A model generated the notes under the pieces. That model was given only the letters and a program-made list of their open reading frames with translations, searched no databases and was not told the origin of the DNA. Position numbers and translations under genes: made by a program. A stretch of 64,000 bases of DNA from Synanceia verrucosa (taxonomy: Eukaryota; Chordata; Actinopteri; Perciformes; Synanceiidae), in assembly GCA_029721515.1 (NCBI GenBank), contig CM056552.1:12735001-12799000 (forward strand), given 5' to 3'. Below are positions 22,910 through 35,352 of the stretch, piece after piece (position 1 is the first letter of the stretch; each line of letters begins with the position of its first letter).

Positions 22910-25803
22910 GTCCAGCACAGGACTCTGGATGGCTGCTGCTCTATCATTTAGTGGCTGAAGGTTCCTCATAAAGTGGATAATTTTCCATTTAACCAGCAGT
23001 TTCTTTGTTCCTGGAGAAGCCAATACAGTGTTAAATCTCAGCAAAAAAAACCCCAAACAACTATAAAACAAGCAGATGTTTCTGTTTCTAATGACTCAGC
23101 CAACGTGTGTTAAGAGACCATACGACTTGTTGTAGAAAAACGGGGTGAAACTCTGAGCAACAGCCTCCAGATGATTCAGCATATATGATTATCTCGCCTC
23201 AGTCTGCCTCAAACAACATGCTCTTTCCAAGAGCTGCATCTGTAAAAAGACAGATTTGAAGTTCAGAGCTCAGGGAGGTGGTCCAGTGATGGCAAGCTTT
23301 TAAGAACAACTATCAACAAATCAATTCTCAACTGTGCACCCACAAGTTTGTTTGAAGCAGACTTTAGGAGTTTTTTATGGAGCAATTTCACACTGACAGT
23401 CTGATGGTATGAATCTGAAAGCAGAGTGCCAAAAAAACAAGAAAATAAACTGATTGTGCTGTGATTTAATTGACAATCACAATCATGCCGAAACAAATGT
23501 ATGATGACATTGATTTGTAAAAAGTCTGAATTCACACTTTGTCAGGTATGTCTGCAAGATGACAAGCCAACAACTATTAAAATGCCTGTTTTCTAAATGG
23601 AGTTTGGATCAATCAGTGCCATCTGGACATAAATAGAGCAGTAATGTTGTTTATACAGTCTGCAGTTTATACACATCCACTGACATGTACTAGTGTGTAC
23701 TATGGAGCTCTGGGTACCCACCAGCTACAATATTTACTTTGTATGTAACCTCACTACATACAATATCAGCTTCATGTTTGCTGGGAAGGCCCAATAAGCC
23801 CTTCCTTCTGAAAATGCCCAGGCTGGTCTGATTGGTCATTTTCTGCATCACATCATACTTTACAACCTCAGATTCAGACTCAAGCTTTCTCAGTGTGAAA
23901 ATGTCCTGAAACTTCTCTAAGTGTAAACGAAGCCACAAGTGTTCAGACGACTGATTGACAATCGGCAGCAGTTTTTGTACATTCACAGTACGGTGTGTGA
24001 CAGCCTTCTGCTGTCGTCTCCCTTTAACAGGAAGTCCAGCAGAAAGCTAACGGACTCTTCTGCCACCTGCTGGACTGGCCAGTCTCTCTCCAGTCATATG
24101 GTTGATTATATTTGGTTGGACTTTCATTGCACTACATTTTCCACTCGTCCATGCACTGCACACACTGGTGGTGTGTGCGGTGACTGATTGTTTGACATTT
24201 TGTTTCATCTTACGTTAAAAGTCATGCAGGGTGCCCTAATCTTTATCGCTCCATCACGTCTGTCCATGAAGATCAACAGTCTGCAGATTCAGTCAGTGAG
24301 TCACATCTTAAAGTTGTTTAACTTTGCTGCTGACATTAATGATGCAGAAAAAAACAGTTGTTTAAAACTAAATACTGATTCTTTTTATTACACCATATGT
24401 GAGAAATTTGAAAAACGCCCAATAAAGCTGATGTATTATCACTAATATGAAGCATAAAGGTTTGTCTGTGAAATCAGCTGAGAACTTGCAGACTGCTGGA
24501 TCATCATGGACTAGATGGAGAAGCTAAAATTCAGGCTCTTCCAGTCTCATATATGTACGTGTGTGTGTGTACACACACACACACGAGACAGGAAGTGTCA
24601 TTGGTTTACATTTCGAAAAAGTAGACGTGTAAGAAAACTTATAAAGATTGTTGTCCTGTTTCCAGTTCAAGTCTGTCAGGACATCAACATCCTCCAGGTC
24701 AGGACGGTTTGCGTTAAGCTTCAGTGAGCATAAATGGATGGATTTTAAATGATATAAAAAAAAAAGATGTCTTGAAACACGGTCGGACAGAGAAACAACA
24801 ACATGGCCTCATTGTGCCATTCCTTCTTACGGGCAAAGTGCTTTGATGAAAAAAAGAGGTCTTCCCTGTATAATGTCTATAAAATCAAATAAAAAATATA
24901 TTAAAGAAGTCTGTGGTTGTTTCCCGCTCAGAGCAAAACTTGGTGTGGTTGATCCTCGCAGTCGCAGATGACAGGAAAAGTCTGTCTATTTGAACAGTGG
25001 AGGGTCCCAAAAACAGTCTGTAGGTTCAAGTTGAGCTGGAACTCATTTAAACCAGCAGGAGGTTCAGCTCCTCCCACCACTGAAAGGCTCCGTCCACAGG
25101 TAATCTAGCTCTGTAGAAATGTCCCTGCCCAACAGTGGCTTCAATCCAGCATGCCTAGATGTCTGACTCAAGGCAGATGTGATGATTTACTTTGAAGTTC
25201 ACAGGTCTTATTCCTGTCCAAATTCCCCCAGAAGAGCCGGGTGTGCCGACACCTGTCGATCGTCCAGACTAAGCTGGATATGAGATGAGGCTGGTTCTGT
25301 CTCACAGCGACGAAGTGGAGAGCCATCTGCAGGTCGGTCCATCAGTCTGAGGGTTTGTGGGCTATCAGTCAGTCAGCTGGTCTGTAGGTCTGCCAGCACA
25401 TCTGTCGGTCTGTCTTTAGGTATGTCGGCTGGTCAGCACGTCAAGACTACACTCACCCCAGATCCAGCAAAAATGTGAACAGGCCATTCATTTCATAATG
25501 AGTTTGGGCTGACAGGGACCTGCCAACAGAAACAAAGAATAAAAATCATTTGTAGAAACCCAATGTCACCTTGTGGTGGCCATCAGTGATCCAGAGCTGT
25601 GAAGCTCAGTTAGGAGGGATCAAACAATGTTAATTGCTGTCAATGCACCATTGAACTGACACCACCACTGCAGAACCCTGTGACCAATCGGCGCCACGTC
25701 TGACCTGGTCTGAATGCAGCCTAAGTCTATACATAGGTCAGTCTGTCAGTCTGTAGGTCAGCAGGTCTGTTGGGGTTTGGGGGGTCAGCAACTCAGTGGT
25801 TGT
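22910..25803 (-). other. Spacer and probable 3' UTR of the sialyltransferase gene
   Basis: No coding exon seen. The part next to the stop at 25804 (about 24750-25803) is probably 3' UTR. It includes 25320-25440 and 25735-25770, rich in GGTCTGT/GTCAGTC-type short repeats. A minus-strand AATAAA at 24389-24384 is one possible polyadenylation signal. Confidence 0.4.
24557..24584. repeat. (TG)n-(AC)n microsatellite, self-complementary
   Basis: GTGTGTGTGT followed directly by ACACACACAC, a perfect hairpin-forming junction. Confidence 0.8.
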
Positions 25804-28800
25804 TCACAGGTGCAGACTGATCTTGCCCTCCTTGGCGAGCTGGTGGATGATCTGCGTTTCAAAGTCAGCGTTGTGGACTCCGGTCTTCCTGAAGGCTCCA
25901 GCATAGCGGTTCTCCTCCCAGTAGTGATGCCAGTTCCCCTGCCGGTCAGCGCCATAACCAAACACCGACACCTGAACACAGACAGGAAGTGATGTGGGAG
26001 CATGCTGCAACACACTACTTAACCAGGCATGGCTGTACTATCACTATTCTTACGTTTGTACATTTGAACATGTGTGTTCTCATCACGTGATGCATTTAAG
26101 AGCAAAGTTTGTTTGAGAACAGTCCCTATTAGGTGCATTCAGGAAAAGTTACACTAAAATAATCAAACATACAAAAGAAGGATGTGAGGATGTTTTATCT
26201 GTTCAGCTGTCTCAGTGCCTCAGTTTTTTTTCTCTCTACTGCATTAAAGCATGACAAATGGAAGTGTTGTGTATTATGTTGGTGTCAAGACATAGACTCC
26301 GCCCCTCTCCTTCCTACCTGGTCGCAGGTGTGCAGAGCGAAGATGATGGCCAGCATGCCGGTGGACGGATAACGGCCGTGACCCTCGGTCCAATAATCGT
26401 GAGCATACTTGAAAAACACTGGGTTCACCACCAGAACCTGCACACACACACACACACACAAAATGTGTTCATCATCTCTCTGTAGTTTGCTCATAACTGC
26501 AGAGTATAAATAAATAATCCTAAACCCGCTGAACTAACAAAACTGTGACTGAGAAATTCCATTGATATTTTAACTCTATGGTCAAAGTACCATAACTTAA
26601 AATCTCAACAACTCTCAACAACTGAGATCAAGATTACAGAAGAGAGAGAATGATGACGCCAACATTAGCACAAGAACTGAAACTCAAAAGCAGAAGTCAA
26701 AACTCAAAACAAAACAAACTTGTTTTATATTACCTTATCTTTATCAGCTTCCACTCGATCTTTAACCCTCATATAGGTCCTGAACACACGCAAAGAAACA
26801 ATAGCTGGTCATAATATACTTCAAGTAAAACATATTGTACATTATTTTTTTTTCTATAAGTATATAAATATAGTCCCTAAATAATTTCTATATTTTACCA
26901 TTGTATGGTATATCAAACATTTTTGTATACACATGTACATATATGTATAGAAATATAAAGTATTACTATTGGCTGATCACATTACATGTACGTTAGGAGA
27001 ACTTTTATGTGACTTGAATCTGCTACAGTTGCATTAGACTATTTATTAAGTATCTAAAACAACAATAGTGTATTTCTCTATATATGCAACATGTTGAGAA
27101 TATTTGTAAGGATATTTTGTACATTTTAACTTGACCGGTGGACAGGGCACTGGTAAGCCACTCCAGGTCTCTCAGTTTGAACGGCAGCAGGACCAGACTG
27201 ACGCCATGATTTACATCCACTGCGCTCTCTGGGTACAGGAAGTGATGCGTCGTCCGATTCCCAACGTCTTTCTCAAATCCTCGAGTCACTGCCTTGTTCA
27301 TCCTGTGGAGGATGAATGTGAGAAAGATGAGGAAGAATATGAGGCGGAAGATAAAAACTTTGTCTTTGTGGACACACGTACCGGATTACAGAGTTGTGGG
27401 AGTCGATCAGTTTTCCGTGTCCTGATTGTCGCAGGTTGCCAGAGTTGCCGACCACTGCGCAACTACGGCAACGAGAGGGAAGGGGCCTAAAATCCACCGT
27501 AGGCGGGGAAATGACCTTGAACATCTCTGACATCACTTCCTCCAGAGTCTGATCATTACCAGACCGCTGAAGACTCTGTTGACAAGTGGAGGAAATTCTT
27601 TAATTTACTTTATTCATATTCCAGCTCCATTGAAAAACACTTTCCAACACATCAAATGTTTTGTGTTTAAGTAGAACAGAGCATACAGCTCTGCTTGTTC
27701 TTTTTGTTCAGCAAAATATACAGGCTCAAACTGATGATGTTAGCAGTACACCCACTCCCCACCCCTCCCTTTAATTTACTAATGGTTTCTGCAGTGGGAC
27801 GCAATCCATAATTGCCGGAAAAAACTCAGACTTGTCTCTTGATCCAGACTGCTGACAGCGTCCATAAACTTAAAAATACTTTTTACATGTAGATAATCAG
27901 ATGAGATGAGATGATAAAGTCTTATAAAGACTGAAAATCATGCAAACTGTTTTGTCTAGTCTTCCTTTATTTTCAAAACATGTTTTACTTCCAAATAACA
28001 AGGTTACAGGGCTACCATAAAACACAAGTTACCAAGTGTGTTACTTTTTAGCAACCTTTACAGCTTGTAGCAAGTGTGAAACTAAATTTAAGTACGGTTT
28101 AACTCCCTCAACGTACAAAAAACTACTGTGAGGAAGTTTGGATCACAAATTAAAGTGACCAGGTTTATGAAATGAAATCTGGGGACATCTGAGACAACAG
28201 TTAAGGTAATAACTGTTGTTCTAGTCTGCGAGCAACATGCTCCCTTGCACTTCCTGTCCAGCTACCATAATAACGCTGTTCCAGTCAACACACAACATTT
28301 TTCTCAATCATAAAATGCTGAAATCTGGGACATTTTCAGGGACAACTTTAACCAGGGACTGGTCATCCAAAACGGGGACGAAAACTGGGGACGTCGGGTC
28401 ACATTATCATAAAACAGTTTTCCCCTCTTCAATTTAACACCCAACAATCTGCTTCATTCTATCAATCGGTTGGAGTGAGAGAAGGGAAAGCCCTGCCTGT
28501 CGAGAGCATTTTCATGAATGTACTGAAACTATCAGCACATTAGACTCTGAAAATACACAAATTATAGCTAGCGTTTTTATTTATTTATCATGACTTTTTC
28601 CACATACTCATCTATGACTTTTTTTCGTGAAATTTTCAAAATACTAACCTATGAGATTTTTTGACATACTACAGTATGACTACTACCCTCATATTATTCA
28701 GAGAGTGTGTGTTTATGAAATTTTCGACATACTATACTATGATGTTTTCCCATTACATTTTTGACAGACTAACTCATGACTTTTTCAATACCATTTTTGA

Positions 28801-29984
28801 CAGGCTACACTGTAACTATTTATGGAATAGTATTCTATGGAAGTTTTAAGTACTTTTTTCCGACACACAAAAGAAATATATTTTTTTTCCTGGAAATTAC
28901 TAACATGCTAGCGTATGACGTATGCTTTTTGTCCTTACCATCCACCATTTGAGTGCATCGGGGTCAAAGTTGTTGTTGGTGTCCCGGAGGACAGGCTGCT
29001 GTTTGGGGTCATAGCGGTGTCTGAACCAGTCTGAACCCCCAAGGTCTGAAATACAGGACTCGGTACAACTACATGACCTGAAAGAGGACAACACCCAAAT
29101 GTCACACATGGACAGAAAAGGCAATAATGGTACAGAGTCCATGCTGCTTTTTACCTGTGGTCATGCTGGGAGATCTGTTTAGGCTTCTCCTTGGCTTCAA
29201 GTTGGGTGGGGCGGGTAGGAGGAGGTTTCTGATGGGGGTGAGGGGTCGGCTCAACAGGGGGGGCTGTTGGTTCAACTGCTGCAAAAACAAACAGACTGAA
29301 TCTCTGCTAACACTATGAGCATATCTATGACACAGTCACAACACTACAACTGATAGTGATACTGAGGCTCCATCCACGCGACAACGGCACGATAACGCTT
29401 TTTGCAACGTTGCCGGAATTATTTCCATCTACATGGCAATGCAATAAGGAGCGACAACGAGTGACAAGGATGTCATACGTATGCCACGCCAATAGGTGGC
29501 GCTGTAAAGACACACAGAGAGACCCACAGAAAAGAATGAAAGAATGCAATGAGCATGCATGAAGTCCTTGTCTACTACTACTTCTGGTCAGTTGATGATG
29601 TGACATCATTGTTAGCAACAATGCCGGGTACACACTGCAACTCTGAAACGGCGTTGTCAGATCTTCTCACTCTGTAACCCACTGTCAGAAAACACTATAT
29701 TGCGTCTCCAACAATGCCGGAGTCGTTCTTGATACTTTCATTCTGTTATGACATAACCACCACTTTTAATATGAACAATTCAAAATACATATTTTGTCAC
29801 CACTTTAACATTTCTGAGATAGCAGCACCTCACCTGTCTCCCTGTCGGTGGGAGTGGTCCGGCTGATGGGCAAGGCTAATGACAGAGGCAAGAAGTGTCT
29901 CCTCTGGATGCTCTGACTGGCGAGCATGAGGAAGAGGATGGCAGCAATCACCAAGGCAACGCACAGCTTCCTCTTCAACAACAT
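25804..29984 (-). CDS. Beta-galactoside alpha-2,3-sialyltransferase, ST3Gal I/II/VIII group (GT29), complete, 8 coding exons, 373 residues
   Basis: Golgi type-II membrane enzyme that transfers sialic acid from CMP-Neu5Ac to Gal-beta-1,3-GalNAc. Exons (minus): 29984-29834, 29278-29155, 29077-28939, 27575-27382, 27302-27123, 26779-26734, 26437-26318, 25971-25804; phases close. Residues 1-6 are cytosolic (MLLKRK); about 7-23 are the signal anchor (LCVALVIAAILFLMLA); a proline-rich stem follows, then CSCTESC and DPDALKWWM. Sialylmotif L starts at C174 (CRSCAVVGNSGNLR) and runs to RTTHHFLYPES. Motif S is about 283-307 (NPVFFKYAHDYW, GHGRYPSTGML), motif III HHYWE 333-337, motif VS H351/E356. Slightly longer than ST3Gal I (about 340) because of the stem. 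Features mix ST3Gal I and II, which could mean a separate paralogue such as the fish ST3Gal VIII; not resolved. Confidence 0.92.
26441..26461. repeat. (CA)n microsatellite next to sialyltransferase exon 7 acceptor
   Basis: About 10 CA units just upstream (minus strand) of the acceptor at 26438. Confidence 0.85.
28570..28920. repeat. Degenerate tandem repeat in sialyltransferase intron 3
   Basis: Units of about 35-45 bases with variations of TTTTTGACATACTA..CTATGACTTTTT recur roughly eight times up to the edge of exon 3 at 28939. Confidence 0.65.
29365..29735 (+). mobile_element. MITE (hAT-like), copy 1, in sialyltransferase intron 1
   Basis: Shares with 41822-42230 the blocks CGACAACGG.CG.GATAA, ATGCCACGCCAATA, AAAGAATGAAAGAATGCAAT, GAGCATGC, CTACTACTTCTGGTCA and TCAGATCTTCTCACTCTGT. 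The left end keeps TCCACGCGACAACGG; the right end is cut compared with copy 2. No ORF. Confidence 0.75.
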
Positions 29985-30799
29985 GGCTGGACAGAGGATG
30001 AGTGGATGGCAGCAGCAGGAAGGATGTGTTGCTGTTGAGCTGTCAAGCCAACGTTCAGCCTGCTATGTCAGCATATTTGGACTGTGTCATGTCTGCTGTC
30101 ATCTGGACATTTTCGTCTGTTCTGTCATCTCTTCACTCAGCTTCATCTCCATGAAGTCTGAACTTCCTGTCCTGTGCACCTCAATGCTTTCCGATTAGTG
30201 GAGACGATCTTTAGGCACATCTGGGTCAGACAGAAAGACACAGCAAAATCAGCTTCATCAAAAATAACCTGAACAAGTTAAAACTACATTTGTTTGGTTA
30301 TATTATAATACATTATGGAAGTATATTTGTGTAAAAACAAAACAAAACAAAGCTTCCTCCCTGTAGCTAGCTTGCAGACACTGGTTTAACTGGACTGCTC
30401 AGTGTTGTTAATGGACTGCCGCAGGAATAAATCACCGATTACATTGCATTACGCTACATTACAGACATTATGTTCTAAAGCAGGCCTCATTACGTTCACT
30501 GAATAACTGAGAAATCTACTCAAATCCTGGTGAAATGTTGTGATCACAAATCAATAATTAATAACAACAAAATGATCATCTCTCAAAAACTATTTTGCTT
30601 AAGAATACAATATTAGACAAAGTATATATCACAAACTGATCATCCAACATGTCACCTATAACAATAACAGTTATTATTGGCAACTTCTAAAAACCATTAT
30701 CTTGAGCAAAAATAATTACAACAACATAAAACAGTAGTAGTAAATGACAATAAGACTATTAATTAACAGATTATCCCACATATTATAACAATGACAAAA

Positions 30800-30960
30800 T
30801 AATGATCCATAGCAAACTAGTTACCCATAACAAACTATTTCTAACAAACTAATTACCCAAAACAAACTCATTAGCCATACAAACCATAACCATTTATAAC
30901 AAATTAGCGATCATAACAAACTGTTTATAATAAACTGATTAGCCATAGCAAACAACACAG
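30800..30960. repeat. Degenerate tandem repeat (AACAAACTATTTA-type units)
   Basis: Repeated CATAACAAACTA, TTACCCATAACAAACT and ATTAGCCATA blocks with spacing of about 20-30 bases. Confidence 0.6.
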
Positions 30961-31804
30961 ATGAGATCACCAAAGCTTCTCTCCTCACTGAGGAAATGCC
31001 AATACAACAATGAAGTAAAAAGAAAGTCTGTGGTATAATCAGACATAATGGTGTTGTTGTTATTGTTGATGATTGACGAGTCTAAAATAAAATGACATCA
31101 TTTACAACAACAGCAAACACACTGCTTTCTACCTTGACAAATACAGGAAGAGGAAGCGAGATGTCCACTCTCTTCCCTCCACATCCCACCTCCCCTCTCC
31201 TAATGCAGGAATGTCTCCCTGCAGACGGACTCCTTCTCTGAATACCAATCAGATCTGGATTCAGTTCAGCTTCTCCTGTTTCAGCTCTCGCTCTCCTCCG
31301 GTCTGCTTCACTGCATTTTTTCACCACTCTGTTGTGTAAGGGTTATTCATTTCATAATGTTTGTTGTAAATGCTTCAACACAATATAGCACTACTTTACC
31401 TTCTTATTGTCTAAAGCTTCTTTAAAACCTGCAACATGTTACATAAAAGGTGATGCCAATGCCAAAACATTACTTCACTTAAAGAAACAGTGTGAAACAC
31501 TTCAGGGGATGTAAGGAAATGGGACATAATATGTAAGCATTTCACTAGTGCATGATCGTCTGAAACTACGAACGTTGTGTTTGAGTTATCTTAGAATGAG
31601 TCTTTCACATCTACACAGTACGGTGGCCCTGAAGTGCAAATCACAAGAGAAAACACAACGGCAAATTAGAAAAAACAACACCGGGTAAATAGCGAGTCGA
31701 CGCAGGTTGACACGTCTCTCCTTTCACACTGGAGCCGATCCTATCTGAGCCGATAAACTCCTGGTTCGATTGAAGGGTCATTCTACTTCAACCACGGAGT
31801 ATTG

Positions 31805-31985
31805 AACTTTCAAGTCAAGTTTATTTGTATAGCCCAATATCACAAATTATGAATTTGCCTCATTTGGCTTTACAATCTGGATATGACACCCTCTGTTCTT
31901 TACAAATAGCCCTCACATCGACTAAGGAAAAACTCCCACCAAAAAAAAACTTTTAACAGGGAAAAAAAACAAAAAAAAAACCCAA
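31805..31985 (+). mobile_element. Dispersed fish repeat (GTTTATTTGTATAGCCCAAT family)
   Basis: CAAGTTTATTTGTATAGCCC, ATCACAAATTATGAATTTGC, GGCTTTACAATCTG, ACACCCTCTGTTCTTTAC and AAGGAAAAACTCCCACC match a repeat I recognise as very common in teleost genomes, here with its usual A-rich tail. The class is not assigned. Confidence 0.6.
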
Positions 31986-33740
31986 GAAACTATAAGATCC
32001 AGCATTAGCATTTGTATTAGCATGCTAGCACTGAGCTGCACTCTGAGCCATGTTGACTGTGCAAACTTGTCTTGGTACAAAGGGCTTTAACACTGATGTA
32101 GTTCAGGACAAATTGATCTGCTGGATGCTTGGTCTGGATCTGATAGTCCACACAGAAAACAGAGATACATGGATCAATATCTCTGTTAAACAGTAATTAT
32201 TGCAATGAAGTCCCTTGCTAAACAATGTGTTAAATAGGAAGTGAAGAATGAGAAGTACGATAGCAGTGATAGAAGTGACTTTGAAATGTCCAAAAATAAA
32301 ATAAAATAGCTACATTTTTTTAAACCGTGTCATTGTTTACACAGCAGCAGTGCAAACTCATCATCATCATCATCAAAATGAACTGAAAGGTGGCTGACTG
32401 ACTGACTGACTGGCTCACTCAGCAGTGGTAGTCTTTGCCTGCCGCTGATATGAATAGTTTTGATGCTAAATATTAACAGGTTGTTTGCATTTATTTGACA
32501 CATAGGATGTGTCCAAAACAAAATATGTTGTTCACATCACCCGCATAGAATCAGAGTGTAGTTAAATTCTTAATGACAGTGGGACATTAGAGTAAACATA
32601 GTCACGATAGGGAGGACAGAGGAGGGTTAACAGCTATCAGCTGAGTCACAGTGTCTGAATGTTATTTTAGTGTTTGGAGGGTGGGAAAAGGAGGTCACAT
32701 GGTTTCCCGTAGAGGGAAAACCATATGCAAACACTTCCTGTCTCTCTGTCTCTCTGTGACCTCTGACCTCTGTGTTGGAAAATGGAAACCAGCTGCTCTG
32801 CCGATGGGAGTACAGCAGTGAGCTGGAAAGTAATGTCACCTCAGAAGAATAATATTTAAACTTATTTTATCTACTTTCTTGGTTTTTAATTGGGTGATTC
32901 AACTCTTGTATTTGAATGTTTTTCAACTATTTGCTTTTTACCTTTATTTGATAGCAAACCGCCAAGAGCAACAAAGTTTTGAGCTGAACTGTTTGGTTAC
33001 TCTGTATTTTTTTCAATCACATTTAAGGTGCCTCAATATGGACGAGGAATGGCTGATTAGTTTCGCTGAAATGAGGAGATCTATATGATTCATCCTCTGC
33101 TCACTACCAACCCTAAATACAGAGCTATGTGGCCGGAGGGAGATCAATGTTCTGCTAGATGAACATTTACTGCTGTGAGGGATGCTTGTTTTATTTAAGT
33201 GGAGATGTAATATATAGCTACATGGTTTGTTTACATGATGTAAATGACAAGCAGACTTAATGGATTCAGTGGACAGAGCGTGACATGATGTGCGTAACAT
33301 GTGACATGATGTGACATGTTACTCGGATGCTCACATCCGGTTTGTACACAGTGTTAGGAAGGTTCCTAAAGTAGTGAAATGAAGTATCGAAGCTCCCATT
33401 CGGACTTGGTAGCAGGGCTGTTGAACAGTTATTTTAATAAAATACTGTTGTACCGACAAGATACAGTTGTGCAGAGAAACTGTTTCCTAAAGTCGATATT
33501 AAGTTGAAGAGTTTCAGAACTGCGTAATAACTGCTGGCCCCTTGTGTTCAGTTTAACCAATAAACATGTCCAAGAGATGATAACGAAGCCACTATGTGTA
33601 ATGAGGACATCTAAAAACTTGCTGGACATCTATAAATCACCAATCAATTGAACAATAATTATTTAAAAAAAAATCCCGATATTGATGAAAATACTTGTGC
33701 AGTCCTTACTCTTCCTCCTTTATAACAGTACACAGATTAT

Positions 33741-33999
33741 CAACCGCTATCATCAACCACTTATCCTCACATAGGGTTGCGGGGTGTCAGCAGGGTGAAA
33801 GGCAGGGTACACCCTGGTCAAGTCTCCAGTTCATCATAGGACACAGAGACAAACAACAACATTCACACCTACATTAATGTCTTTGGATGGTGGGAGGAAG
33901 CCAGAATGAACCCAGACAGAAAGGCCCCAGGCCCGGGAATTGAACCTGGTACCTTCTTGCTATGAGGTGACAGTGTTAACCACTGCACCACCATGCTGC
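33741..33999 (-). mobile_element. tRNA-derived SINE, reverse orientation (copy 3)
   Basis: The minus strand starts GCATGGTGGTGCAGTGGTTAA (A-box-like), has GGTTCAATTCCCGGG (B-box variant), then a shortened body and the CAACCCTATGTGAGGATAAG end. Internal deletions compared with copy 2. Confidence 0.8.
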
Positions 34000-35164
34000 C
34001 TGCTAGATTAATCAATAATGAAATAACTGTTTGATACAGCCCTGGTAAAAAGAATATGACCAATATAACCTATATATATATAAAACCTCTGATGTTTGTA
34101 TTTGATCATGCTGCCCAACAATTAACTTCCAATTTAAAGCAAGAAAAAAAACACACATACACCCACTGTTTCTTTGGTTTCCATGAAGACAGCAAAAACA
34201 GAACATTGTTGTTTCTGTCAAGTGTCACTGACCAGAAGGTGGATGGAAAATGTGTCGAGCGGTGAAACGTTTAAAAAGGACCAGAGGGAAAAGCTGGATT
34301 TCAACAACAGCTGCAAAACTAAAACTGCTCAGACACGCAGTCACTTCCTGTCACAGTGCTGACTCACAGACTATTACGTTCTGTTTGAGACTCTGTATTA
34401 TATTTGTACTAGTTTATTTGTCCTCGCCGTCCAGCTGTCCATTCTGTGAAGACAACTCCCATTTCCTGTCTGAGGGATCCCTCCTCTCCTGCTCTTCGTT
34501 TCTCCCTTTCTACCCTCCTACTAAAAAAGTTGCTTTTGTGGATTCTTCTATTCCTAAGGATCGAGGCTCTACAGATAAAAATAAAGTGTCATATGATCTC
34601 TGGGAAATCTGTGATTGTGAGCTGTCGAAACAAAACTGACTGAGTCTGTAACAATCTGCTTCTGTAGTTCAGATTTAGAATCAGGCCACTATAATTATAT
34701 CTCTGTCCAAATAAAGAGAGGGAGGTTTGACTCGTCTCCATCTATAATTATGTCATGTGTCCGGTTCCAGTTGTACAACTTCAACAACTTCAACTACTTA
34801 TACATCACAAAGTCTTATACACACTTATACACACAGTCACACGTCCTATCAAGCACCACAGGAATACTGTTACCACACACAGGGACAGCTATATATGCTA
34901 CGCTGTATAGTCTAAACTCATCACTGAGGACCAGACACACAGTTAACATTTCAACATAAATGTGAGACAAAAAAAAAGACTAAAAATCCATAAAGAAGTC
35001 ACTTACATTCATTTCATTGGAATGATTTTTAAATATACCACAGAAGAACAAAGTAGGGTCGATAAGGTCAAACGAGACAACAAAAAATAATTGTAATATT
35101 ACAAAAAATATTACAGGCAGAATAGTCAAACTAGGGCTCTGTTGTTGTTTTATGATTTTGAAAA

Positions 35165-35352
35165 GTGTGCCGTCAAATCGGATCCGATCACCACCAAAAA
35201 TGAATCAGTTTTAAGTTAGGCCACTTCTGACCAAAAACAATTTTGATGAAAAATTCATCAAAATACGTCCATAACTTTTTGAGCTATTTTGCAAACCGAC
35301 AAACAAATAAGCAAACCCCAGTGAAAACATAACCTCCTTGGTGGAGGTAATT
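35165..35352. mobile_element. Fold-back element, copy 1 (right arm only)
   Basis: Runs from ATCGGATCCGATCACCACC through ATGAATCAGTTTTAAGTTAG to ACATAACCTCCTTGGTGGAG, matching the right half of the palindromic element at 49850-50112. Confidence 0.7.
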
